From Pseudoscleropodium purum (lineage: Eukaryota > Streptophyta > Bryopsida > Hypnales > Brachytheciaceae), in NCBI GenBank assembly GCA_963969395.1, contig OZ017795.1:18643063-18707062 (forward strand): a DNA stretch of 64,000 nt. Direction: 5' to 3'. Below, in pieces: positions 47,826 to 58,300 of the stretch. The translations under genes were made by a program, and so were the position numbers. The stretch's first letter is position 1; every line of letters starts with the position of its first letter. The notes below the pieces were generated by a model that ran no database searches, was not told the origin of the DNA, and worked only from the letters and a program-made list of their open reading frames with translations.

Positions 47826-49448
47826 TTAGATCTCTATGCAACTGTTGAGCTGAACAGTGTAAGATAGACGCCTGAAATTAGATACAGGGAACTCCGCTTG
47901 CATTGTCAGCCCGCAACTTCCAACTTGTTCTCCATTTCTTTTGGACCGCCCCAGTGAAACAGAAGCGAAACCTTTTGAATCTAATGACTCCACAAAGCCA
48001 CACCCCCAACTGAACTTCTCCAACGGCGAGTGAATTACTTCCACTTTCGTCCCTGGGTTTCTGCCACCAATAGTGGGGGTTACACTAAGTTCTAGAGTTG
48101 GCTGAACTAGGACACCAACCGGTGCCCATGCCAATGGCTGTACCATCTCAAATGAAGCTGATTTCTCAGGTGATAGTACAGCTAAAGTGAACCGTGTCCC
48201 CCATTTGTTCTTGTAGGAGTAGCTGATCTTGGTGTCTCCAGGAAATCGGCCTTGCACCTGTAGGAGCCCCCCTTTTGCTGTGGTAAAAGCGCTCCCGGCT
48301 AGTCCATCCCCAGCCACATAGGTCATCTGCCCATTTGGAAACTGCAGATCCAAAAAGGAGCAGGAAATAGGATTCACAGAGAGCATAGCCATGGCTAACC
48401 ATCGCCGATGCTTTGACCACACTGCTGGACAAAGCGAGTGTAGCCCCTCCTTTCGATCAAAGCCATACCACAAGCAATGTCGTTTGGATAAATGGACTGG
48501 TAACAAAAGAGTTGAGGCTCGGACGAATAAAATTGGTCCCAATTGCAACAGAAACAGTGGTGTAGATGTCCCACCCTGTGTAGCTTCCACCCGCCAAAGA
48601 TCACCTCGGGCAACAACAGAAGTTTCAATGTCTTGAGTACGGCTTGAAAACGCTGTGCTCACAAACGCACTGCTACGACTGCCAGTAGAACCTGCGTTCT
48701 GCGCGAGTATCGACATGACCTCCTCATCAACAACCTCTTCCATGTCCTGAACTTTCCGAAATGTTGACGAATCATCATAATGACCACCACTTTCTTTCCT
48801 GGATGCAGATCGTGCGCTCAATTCCCTCTCAGTCCATGAGCGAACATCCGGATCCTGGCCCTCAGAAAACGCATGACTAGGACCTGTACGTGAATTTGAA
48901 GACATCAATGAAGCGGCCTCGAAGGAATGTAACGAAGAGTCATCAGCCTTCTCCATGGGACCAGAAAATCCTTGCATTAAACTTCCAGCCAGATCAGACA
49001 AATAGGATCCTATGACAGCTCCAGCTTGTCCAACATGAGTGCTCACATCTTGACCCAAATGTTGAATTGCAAACGATTCAGGGAAACCAGCACCAATGTT
49101 CAAGGGATGTGCAAGCTTCATATCTGAACCAAAGCGGGAACCTGCCGGATGTGTAAAATGGTCGAATGAAGAGGACCAAGGCCATGGACTTGGCAAAGAC
49201 GAAAGCTGGATCTGAGGGGAAGGTGCAGGCATCAAGAATGACAAATCGGATGGGAAAGGGAGGGTAGGAAGAGAAGGGATATGCTGAGGTATATGACTTT
49301 GAAGACTGCCTTTCAGGCCCTCAGCCACTGCTGTGAGACAATCCAAAACGCCTTGTCCTTGCCTCTTCACATCATCCAAGGCTCCAAGATAATGTCGCTC
49401 CAACTCCATTTTTTCTGCTGTCAAATCCGCAAGCTCTTGTAACACGAT
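47826..49448 (-). CDS. TGD4/PDE320-like envelope lipid-transfer protein, large 3' exon
   Basis: A single open frame of about 540 codons. The N-terminal 45 residues are coiled-coil-like (ADLTAEKMELERHYLGALDD). Residues about 50-270 are Pro- and Ser-rich and probably disordered. The C-terminal part (from GDLWRVEA) is rich in amphipathic strands with conserved-looking stretches LFVRASTLLLPVHLSKRH, LQFPNGQMTYVAGDGLAGSAF and PTIGGRNPG, ending YTVQLNSCIEI. The last half resembles my recollection of the TGD4 family, a beta-barrel-like protein of the chloroplast outer envelope that moves lipid from the ER. This is not confirmed. There is no ATG at the 5' end; an acceptor (TTCTAG/ATCGTG) places the exon start at 49448, so 5' exons are missing. 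The frame is intact. The CAP-G pseudogene lies about 400 bp downstream. Confidence 0.8.
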   Translation of the reverse strand: MVLQELADLTAEKMELERHYLGALDDVKRQGQGVLDCLTAVAEGLKGSLQSHIPQHIPSLPTLPFPSDLSFLMPAPSPQIQLSSLPSPWPWSSSFDHFTHPAGSRFGSDMKLAHPLNIGAGFPESFAIQHLGQDVSTHVGQAGAVIGSYLSDLAGSLMQGFSGPMEKADDSSLHSFEAASLMSSNSRTGPSHAFSEGQDPDVRSWTERELSARSASRKESGGHYDDSSTFRKVQDMEEVVDEEVMSILAQNAGSTGSRSSAFVSTAFSSRTQDIETSVVARGDLWRVEATQGGTSTPLFLLQLGPILFVRASTLLLPVHLSKRHCLWYGFDRKEGLHSLCPAVWSKHRRWLAMAMLSVNPISCSFLDLQFPNGQMTYVAGDGLAGSAFTTAKGGLLQVQGRFPGDTKISYSYKNKWGTRFTLAVLSPEKSASFEMVQPLAWAPVGVLVQPTLELSVTPTIGGRNPGTKVEVIHSPLEKFSWGCGFVESLDSKGFASVSLGRSKRNGEQVGSCGLTMQAEFPVSNFRRLSYTVQLNSCIEI

Positions 49449-51110
49449 CTAGAACCTCTAAACAAGTTTTCTATGTCACTTGTAACTGTAAGACTTCCAT
49501 GTTCCAATAACTCTCAGAACGTGATGCACACCTCAAAGACGTTGGAGCACTTCTAAAATCGCAACATCTGCAAAATAGCTTCACAAACAGGAATTTCACC
49601 CAGATGAAGCTAAGATGTTGCACCCTTCTAGTTCCGCCCTTCCTAATGCCCTAATCCCTAATCAGCCCAGCAGCGTCGGCATCGCACAGATCCATCTCAG
49701 CGCCACAAGGAAAAACCAATATCTCTCTTGGGTGTGAATTCGAAATCACTGTTGTAGACAGACAAAATGCATCACCTGCACAAAATTTTACATCCCTGTA
49801 AGACTACGACATAAAATTGGAAATACGACAAACATGACGAACACAAACAAGACCAAATTCGAGATATACGCCCTCAGTCTGTTGAAAGATCCAACAAAAA
49901 TTAGTCGAGCACGTACACACGACCATGTACATACAATTTTCAGATAAAATCACATCGACAAAACATGGTGCAGCCATTCATGAACCCTGTGACTGCACTA
50001 TTTCAAAGACCCTCACAAAGCGCACACGAAAAAGTCGAGTGGCGTACATCAACAATGGTTCCAAAACAAATTTCATCAGATCACGTCACTGGTTCTTCCC
50101 CAAAATACCCCATAGCCCACTTTCTCCACAGATACAGCTCTATAAGAGGATCACAGTGACATTCTATACCAATTCAATACCATTTTCCTCCATAGAATCG
50201 AAGGAGAAAAAAACAACTGGCTAATTAGACAAACCGCTTTCATGCACACAACCTCCCATCTATACCCAACCTCTTAGAAAACAGTGAAAAAAAAAGACTG
50301 ACAGAATCTTCGACACACCCTCCTCAATTCAATTCTCCGCACTGTGGGATCACATAAATTCAATGCTAGGAGCTCATCTCCATCTGTAAGTGCAACATAT
50401 GTCGGTGCATGCAACCGACGTGACATCTGCTGATGTACAAAAGTTTAAACAAGAAACGGTGCCTTTTTTCAATAGCAATTGGCGCTTCTCGACAACCCAA
50501 GAGCAGTTCAATCACAATTCACAAATGGTACCTACAGTAATAGAATCATGTACCTTCTTCTTGCGTGCGTCAAAAGAAAGGTCACCAAAACGCAGAGTCG
50601 GTGTAGAACAGCCGCTTTCCAAAGCAAGAGAGTGGAGAAGAACAAAACTCACAGAAATTCAAGGCTGTCTCCCGCAATCCCACGTCGAAATCGATGTCGA
50701 AAAGAAGAGGAGGACATGCAACAAGCAAGCTCCAGGGGACTGACTACGTTAAGCTTAGCACGACTTTGGTATGGACGACGAGAGATCTGCTCTTGGAAAG
50801 AAACCCTACCAGCCTACTCTACAAAAACACCCAGTAAAACAAAAGCAAAGCAAGCAAAGCAAGCGAAACAAAGACCCAACCAGACCAAAGCGGAAGCTGA
50901 ATCAATGGGCTTTCAGTCTCATCCAAAAGTGGGCCTCGTGCCTTTCACCGCCTTCTTCTGTGAACCAAAAATCGCCATATGTGTTCAAGAGCACGCAATT
51001 AGGTGGAAGAGCCCTTTCACCGTGTACTTAACCCTAAAGGACTGGAGCCCATGCCCGTGCAGTCAAACTTGGGTGTCCCTCACTCTTTTGCTATTTATGA
51101 GTTAAACTTT
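49449..51110 (-). other. 5' exon and promoter region of the TGD4-like gene, unresolved
   Basis: Moderate-GC DNA of gene-flank type. On the minus strand an ATG at 49695 opens a short frame (MDLCDADAAGL), a CAG acceptor lies near 49570, and another ATG opens MSSSSFRHRFRRGIAGDSLEF near 50720 with a GTGAG donor after it. I could not join any of these in frame to the exon at 49448, so the N-terminus remains open. Plus-strand ORFs here (50390-51105) look fortuitous. Confidence 0.4.
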
Positions 51111-51954
51111 TTGGTTTTATTTGTTGGGGATGAAATAACGTCTTTGATATTTGTTATACAAAATTTCAAATTATCATGAATTTTTGAAGAAAAAATTTTA
51201 AAAATTCATATTAAATACAAATCATGTTCAAAAAATCTAAAATTTCTAATATAGAAGTAAATTATTGTGCATAACATTGTGGTTTAAAGAATTTTTTTGT
51301 GACACTCCATATTTTGAAAAAGTGATAATAGATCTTCAACTCTGAACTTCATTAAAATGCTATTTTAATGAAATTTGGAAAATTTGCAAGTGGAAAAGAA
51401 ACAATAGTTCAAAAGCTTCATTTTGTTAGTTTTGCTCAAAAGCAAAAGAAATTGTTTTGAATGTCAAAATTAAGTTTTGAGGGGAAAATAACTCAAAGTA
51501 GAGAAATATGTAGAATAGTGTACCATTTTTTAATAAAACATCCCATGTAAAATCAAAATATAAATAAAATATCTTGAATTTAACTTACTAATGTAGCTAG
51601 AGCATCAATAGGGGGGTACATCCAAAATTGGATGAAAATCATCCATATTTCAATACACACAAAGCTTGGTTGACCATCCAAAAAACAAAAAATATCCTCA
51701 ATGTCCTTTTAGGGTGAACCTTAGAAGGATAGGCCTATGACCACTAATTTTAAGTTTCATTGTCCATCACTTTGTTTGTTGTTGTTTTGCAACTAGATGT
51801 GAATGAAAATTTTTATATTTATTTTTCAAAGATGAAACAATGTATCTTATACAAGTCATAAAATTTTCAAATTTTTTGGGATAAATTTGAAATTATTGTG
51901 AAATTTTTAAATGAAAAAAATTCATATCAAATATAAACTCCCAAAGTCCCCTCA
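51111..51954. other. AT-rich intergenic stretch
   Basis: No gene seen; AT-rich with poly-A and poly-T runs. Confidence 0.5.
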
Positions 51955-53141
51955 AGGAGACTTTTAAGATTTTGGATAGACTTGTATCAATTCAATTTTT
52001 GACATGATTTTCTAAATATATTTTTGAAGATACGAAATCACATTAGCTTTGTAAAAATATGACATTAGAAGATTTTTGAAGCCTCTGGATGCCTGCAAGT
52101 TATCACAACCTGCAAACGCAAGAAACAGATTCGACGCAGCAGTCTGAAGTTGCTGAGACTCTGCCACATCATTGACCAATTTTTTTTAATTTTTTTAATT
52201 TTTTATAATTTTTTTTTGCATTTGGAGCCTTTTTTTTTTTTTTTATGAAAAAAAATATTCTAATAGCGGGCCGTTCCCCTCGCTACGAGGAATAGCTACG
52301 AGGGAACAGGCCCGAAATAGGCTTCTGGACCCTCCAAAACTCTTCTAATGTTTTATTTCAATCAATGACCAAGAGTAAAAGTTAGGCCACCCTAAGTCCA
52401 AAAAGCAATTCACTAAGCAACACAAAAAAATCAGAAAAAATTGAATTTTTTTAATTCTTAATTTTATTTACAAAGACTAAATTTTTGTCTACATATAAAG
52501 CTTTGATTTACTCTATTTGGATTAGTGATGTGAAAGTTATGGAATTTTTATTTTACAAACAATCAATACATCATTTGAGAAAATAACTTGTAGGATTCTT
52601 TATTTTGTAAACTCAATTTTTACAATTTAAAAAATAGAAGTTCTACATAGTAGAATTTGCTTGCTAGAACAATCTCATTGTAGAGGGTAGTGTCTTTGAA
52701 TTCTATCTTAGAACTATTCACAATTTAGTTTTTCCTTCAATCTTTAGAATTTACTTCCTCTAAACAATTTTTTCAAGAATGAAAATCAAGTGTGCGTTTT
52801 GTATTTTTTTTCTCTAACTTTCAACTTAATTCTTCAACATAAAAATTAGAAATTGAAAATCTATAGTTCAAAAATTTTAAGTTAAAAAGATTCAAAGTCA
52901 AAAAATCTAGTCTAGCAAGGTAAAAAGAAAACTTGTTTTGTTCACTTTAACTACAAATATCTTGCAATCTATATGGTTAAAGTTTTTAAAAAAAAATTCA
53001 AACATTTTTGAAATAGGGTAATGTAAGATCATGTGGATAGATATAGAAAATAAAATTAATTTTTTTTGTCTTGCAACAGAAATGGTAGTTCTGAGTGTTT
53101 TTTATGAAAAAAAAAACCTAAGGACTTTTAGGGTAGAATAC
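51955..53141 (+). repeat. Dispersed repeat family R2, copy 3, containing R3
   Basis: It starts with AGATTTTGGATAGACTTG and ATTTTTGAAGATA (as near 8490-8560) and resumes after an R3 segment at ATTTTTGTCTACATATAAAG. It ends at GAGTGTTTTTTATG and GGACTTTTAGGGTAG. It is the longest copy because the R3 unit lies inside it. Confidence 0.7.
52130..52350 (+). repeat. Dispersed repeat R3 with GC-rich hairpin, copy 2
   Basis: Inverted relative to 31620-31850. The hairpin 52268-52313 pairs GGGCC-GTTCCCCTCG with CGAGGGAAC-AGGCCC. The preceding T-rich tract (52185-52250) and the CAGCAGTCT/CCACATCATTGACC block are shared with copy 1. Confidence 0.75.
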
Positions 53142-54811
53142 ATATTTTTTGTCATATGAATGGAAACTCCAATGAACCAAGGAATAGATTTTTGGAATAT
53201 TCTATCTAAAAGCTATAAACATTTAGAGTTGTATTTTGTAGATGATTTGATTTTACTTATTGTTGAAAAGATGTTTAAATAGTCGATATCTTCAATCTTA
53301 ATCAATATGCGACCATTGCCTAAGATTATTGTAGTTTGAGGTTACTTTTTACAAAAAATAATTGAAAATTTTGAAGTTGAATAGTTTTGAATATTAATAA
53401 GTAACTTTGCTAAATACAAAAAAAATAGAACATAACAATGGTTAAGATGGTCAAAATGTTAGAAAAGATACCTAAACAAGCTTGATCTCAAAACATGTCT
53501 ACTAAATAATATAAAATCCAAGTTCTTTCTTCTAACTTAACAACCAAGTAGGAACACTATAAAAAAATAATGAGTTCATTGAATGCCATGACTATTACTT
53601 TCTTTTGTAGTGAAGAAAATTGTTCAACTCTAAGTTTATTTGAAGGGTTGCCAAAATTGAAGGAAAAATATATTATAAATTTCAAATAATTTCTTAGTAA
53701 AAAATGAATTGTTCTTCCATCTCTTCCAATTTTAAATAACTATTTGTCAAAAATGTACCAAAAGTGACCTTAGACTATAATAGTTTGACCTTTGCCAAAT
53801 ATATGCACATTAAAATTGTTGAAAATGCATCCCAATGATAAGGTTGTAAATGAAAATTTGAAAGAAAAAATCCTAAATTCAAACTTTATAGAAAGTATAG
53901 AAAGGGTTTAATCTAAAAATAATAATGAAAGGAATAATTATATTCTTGCTAGGATTTTTATTTATTGCTTTAGCGACATACTTTTAGTATTGAAAGTTTG
54001 CAAAGAACCTTTCATTGCCTATTTTTTTAATGTTAACAAAATATATACATAATTGCCTTAGTAATTTCAAATAAGATTTTAGAAGATTTTTTTGGTGATC
54101 TCTAAGGTACATCATTCTAATTTAAGTCAAAGTTCTAGCTTCAACTTTGTATTTGACCTTAGGATATTTGAGATTCTCTAAATTTACCTTGAATTAATAT
54201 CTTTAAATTTAGATTACTATGTGTTTACAAATAAATTAAAAACATAATAATTAATATTTCAATTGTGTGTTAATCCAATTGTATGGATTCTAAATATAAT
54301 AGTTATAGATGCAAGATTACACATCTTATGATATGGAAAAAAGGATTTCATTCTTGAACAACAAAATATCATCTAAAACTTGTGTTTATCTAATTCCACA
54401 AGTGGTAACACAATTAGATGGGTATTTAGGGGTTAAAAAGAACGAAGTATCTTTCAGGCAGAATTGATCAAAAATCTACCAATTTGTAATGCATCAGCAA
54501 AAATGAAAAAAAAAATATGGTTTTGAAATTCAATCCACTCCGGTGTACGTGAGTAGGCCCGTGAAGCTTGATAAATGAAGTTTCTGGTGTGAACAGGCGT
54601 TCACAGGTTTTCTTCGTGAAAACCCCAGTCAGTTCAGGCGGTGATTTCAAGGCGCAAATTGTGATTTTGTTGACCTTTGGCGTGGAGTAATAACCTGACG
54701 TCAGCAGTCTCGGGACAGAATTTGAGGTTTTAGGGGGAATTGTTCGTTCGTTTGCTTAATGTATCACAACCATTGCAGAGAATTGATTTAACTTCACGAC
54801 AGGATAGTCAA
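53142..54811. other. AT-rich intergenic stretch, no gene seen
   Basis: No gene seen. From about 54530 the composition rises towards genic levels. A CACTATAAAAAAAT motif at about 53557 resembles a CACTA end but has no partner in reach. Confidence 0.5.
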
Positions 54812-55318
54812 ATCTTTGCACAATCTTTGCAGTCATTTTACTTGACATTTAGGTAACAGCAGGATCATTCATGGTAATAGTTTAGACAAATTAGGGTTTT
54901 CATTTTTGAACGCTGACATTTCAAGTAGTTGCTAACAGATTTGAATGTTCAGATCTACAGCAAGTTGTAAATTTCGTGCTACTGATCAGACAGAGATTTG
55001 GACAGCAAACAAGAAGTCCACAGGACACAGGATTTTGTAATGAGCGCGTCATTTTCAAAGTTGGCAGAGTGGCTTCAAAGCTTTTACTCTGTTACAATGC
55101 TAATTCTAATGTTTGTTTACTCCAAACTCCAAAGGTCACATCAATCCTAGCAAAGAGTTACATTATTAAATTCCAAAGAGCTACAATTAGACACGATTGT
55201 GTCAGCAGAGTTCGGGGTGTGGGGTGTGTGGGGTATACCTGACATACAGTGACATAATCACAGTGGTTTGAACTTTGAATCAGATCAGATTTCTGTTCAT
55301 TGTGACGTTGTTGACAAA

Positions 55319-58300
55319 TCACTTCCATGCCGTGCGTCCGCGCGTCGTTGGTCGCTTGGCCAAAGATGGAGCGACCTTCTTCACATTCATTTTAGGAAGC
55401 CGTTGAACTTCACGATCGCTGTCACAGCCCTCCAGTACAACGACCGTCTGAGATGAGGCTCCTTCAGGGTTAGCGGAATCAGCCTCATCGTCCGTTACAT
55501 TGCTTGGGAATTCACTGCTAACGCTGGAACTCTCTGTGGTTTGCCGTCTAGTTCGAGGTCGGGCAGGCATCGAGACTCCATCTGTGCTTTTGCCCACCGT
55601 CTTCTTCTTAGTCGTTTTCTTCGAAACGGTTTCCACTACTCTCGCCGTACGAGTGCTTGGTGCAGAACGAATCGGCTCTAGGTTTGCTTTGCCATTATGA
55701 TCGTCGTCGTCATCGTCATCATCATCATCTAGTTCTACACTTGATACATCATCTGCGACCACCAAAAAGAAGATAGTAAGGACGTGCTCGTAGGCAATTC
55801 CAGTTTCTGATGCTATACACCATGTACTGTGGGTGTGCAATTGCAGTGGGTGAAAATTATTGTGGCTATTAACAATTATGTCCAAGGTGGTCGAGTGTGC
55901 CAAACTAAATTTGAAAAAAGGATATTATTGCAGTCTCTCCTAATTACTGTGGTCCACAGGATATGGTGTATTTGGTGTAGAATATTGATGGTTTAGCGTT
56001 TTTTAGCGTTTTAGGGTACAGATTTGGATTTTCCTCAGTGCTGATCTATGAATGCATGAAACATTTGAAAGGAGTTTGCCTAAAAATGAATAGAGCTAAA
56101 ATCAAACCGAGCTTGGTACTAGTACCATCTTCGGAGTAGCACTGCGGAGTTCACCTTTCGAGATTCCGACAGCAGCTCGAGGAACTGATTCCACTTGGGC
56201 AGATGTTGGAGAAGGGCTCATCCGGTCCATCGATTGCTCTGTATCAGAGCTAATGTTTGGTATCGATGCAAGCATCTCACTGCCAGCGCCAGCATACTCG
56301 GCTAATTCACTTGTGTTTCCACGAATATCATCCGTGGATTCGTCCATGGAATCATCGGAATCGACTATTCGCTGCTTTGCAGCTGAGAGAGAGAGCAATC
56401 GCAAAGCTTCAGATTTGCTCTTCCGCTGAGAACGCGTGACACCAACAGTCACGGGAGATTCTGCAACTGCAGCAGGTTTTTTCGTGCCTGCAAATTAAGA
56501 TGCTTAGTTTCCTGACGTTGCAGTCTCGTTCCAAAATGGAAGCAGAATTGACCAACCCAGATATGCGAGCGTGAGACACTCTAGCTCGCTTGAAGAGTAA
56601 GAAGCACAACAGCCCTTCAAATTATTTTCTAGACCAGCATAATCTTTCAAAATGGCGTGGACTGAATGTTAAAGAGTCTGCTTATGGAAAAAGGCAGATT
56701 AGTTTCTCAAGTATCGAAGGCGTTACTAAACCGTTGCCCGAGGCACAGGGTGATCATTCTGGTATTGCTTCCTACTTCATTGCTCATTTCCACGTAGTTC
56801 CGCAAGGTGCTTACGGATTGCCTAGCACGAAATGACAAGATAGACACAAGCAGCACCGAGGTAAAACTGCCAGATACTTAAGAGTCTACAACTCTTGCTG
56901 CCCAAATTAGAAGACACTCACTTTTAGTGGTCGATTGTTTCCTCGGAGTTTTTTTGGGCTTTGGTGCTGGAGTGACGTCTAGCTCTTCGCCCTCACGTTC
57001 TCCGGCTGGAAGTTTCAGCCCACACTTATCTGCACACATCAATACCCCCTAACTAATCAGTATCAACAACGTTTGAGTAAATCATTCCACGAGGATAAAA
57101 CTCTGGCAAACAAAAACCTACACATTACAAACAACGTATTTAACGATTTCAATAAGCTTAAGTAGTTGTGAGTGAATTAAAGAGCGCATTCACATCAATA
57201 TGCTTTGAAATGGTTCTGACTAGAGAAAGCAAAACCTGCCAGAGTGCTGATCGAGACCCCTCGAACCAGAGCCCCCGCCCAAACTAAAAACGAATAGAGA
57301 AGTTAAATGCTGCACTAAGGATCAATAGACGAGACAAAGGTAGCTCACCGAGGAGGATTTGCAACTGCTCCTCTGAAAGCAATTCTTCAGGGCTGTTATC
57401 CATAGATTTCAAGTAGCCATCCACTTCCTTCAGATCTTTCAGCAGTAACTTGTCACCAGCGACCGCATCCATCATACTGCAGTCATGGAAGCATTCACTT
57501 CATGATCGACTAAGAAGATGGATAAATACCAAATGGACGAGCAATGTAACAAGTTATTGATACGTCACAAAGACAGAACTCAAGACAAGATGGCTTACGG
57601 GCCAAGAAGTTGAAGCATGCACTTAATTTCGTCCTGAGCTGACGATCGAAACTCCAAGGCAGTAGCAATCCGTGCCATTGCCAGCACATAAGCTTTGGCA
57701 GAGGTGCTACTACTTCTTCTGAATCGTTTGACCTGTTCACAGAACATGGTGAGATCAAGCGACTTCACTCCAACTGCTAGGAACATTTCACGGTAAGTTT
57801 CCACTCGGTAAGTAGAGAACAATGTTCTGTTTTAACCTCCATGCCACTCTGATAATACAACTGAATGGCTCTGTTAACACATCCATACCTCCAAGGCAAT
57901 TTTAATAGCAAGACTTTCGTGGCCAATGTCCGGAGAGCTACTATCACTAGCCCCAGCTATCTGCTGGGAAGTCGCCAGCAACGGATTTTGCAAAAGCTGC
58001 AACATGAACCGAGATAATTGGGTTGCTCTCTTCTTAGCCGAAATCATAGCCGCTGATAAGCCTCTGTTGCCATAGATTCCAGGCCACTCGGACCGCATCA
58101 CTGGAATGAAAGCCTTCGAAACACATTTCTGGAAAAGGAACCCAGGTCAGGGCAAAAAAAGAGTCCTTCACCAACATGAAGAACAAACTCACAACATCAC
58201 CACCACTGAAAATCAAGGCAAAAAACGAACGGACCTTATTTGCAGCGGACAACACAGAATAATTGTTGAAGAACACCGACAAGCATTGCTGCAACCTGCA

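Noticed and set aside
48391..48636. Plus-strand ORF inside the TGD4-like exon
   Set aside because: Shadow of the 540-codon minus-strand frame.
50390..51105. Overlapping plus-strand ORFs of 117 and 208 codons
   Set aside because: Low-complexity Lys/Gln-rich text in the likely 5' region of the minus-strand TGD4-like gene; no family resemblance.
53557..53570. CACTATAAAAAAAT as a further CACTA end
   Set aside because: No matching inverted end or target duplication was found within reach.
55500..55700. Plus-strand ORF opposite the last CAP-G exon
   Set aside because: Shadow of the coding exon on the other strand.
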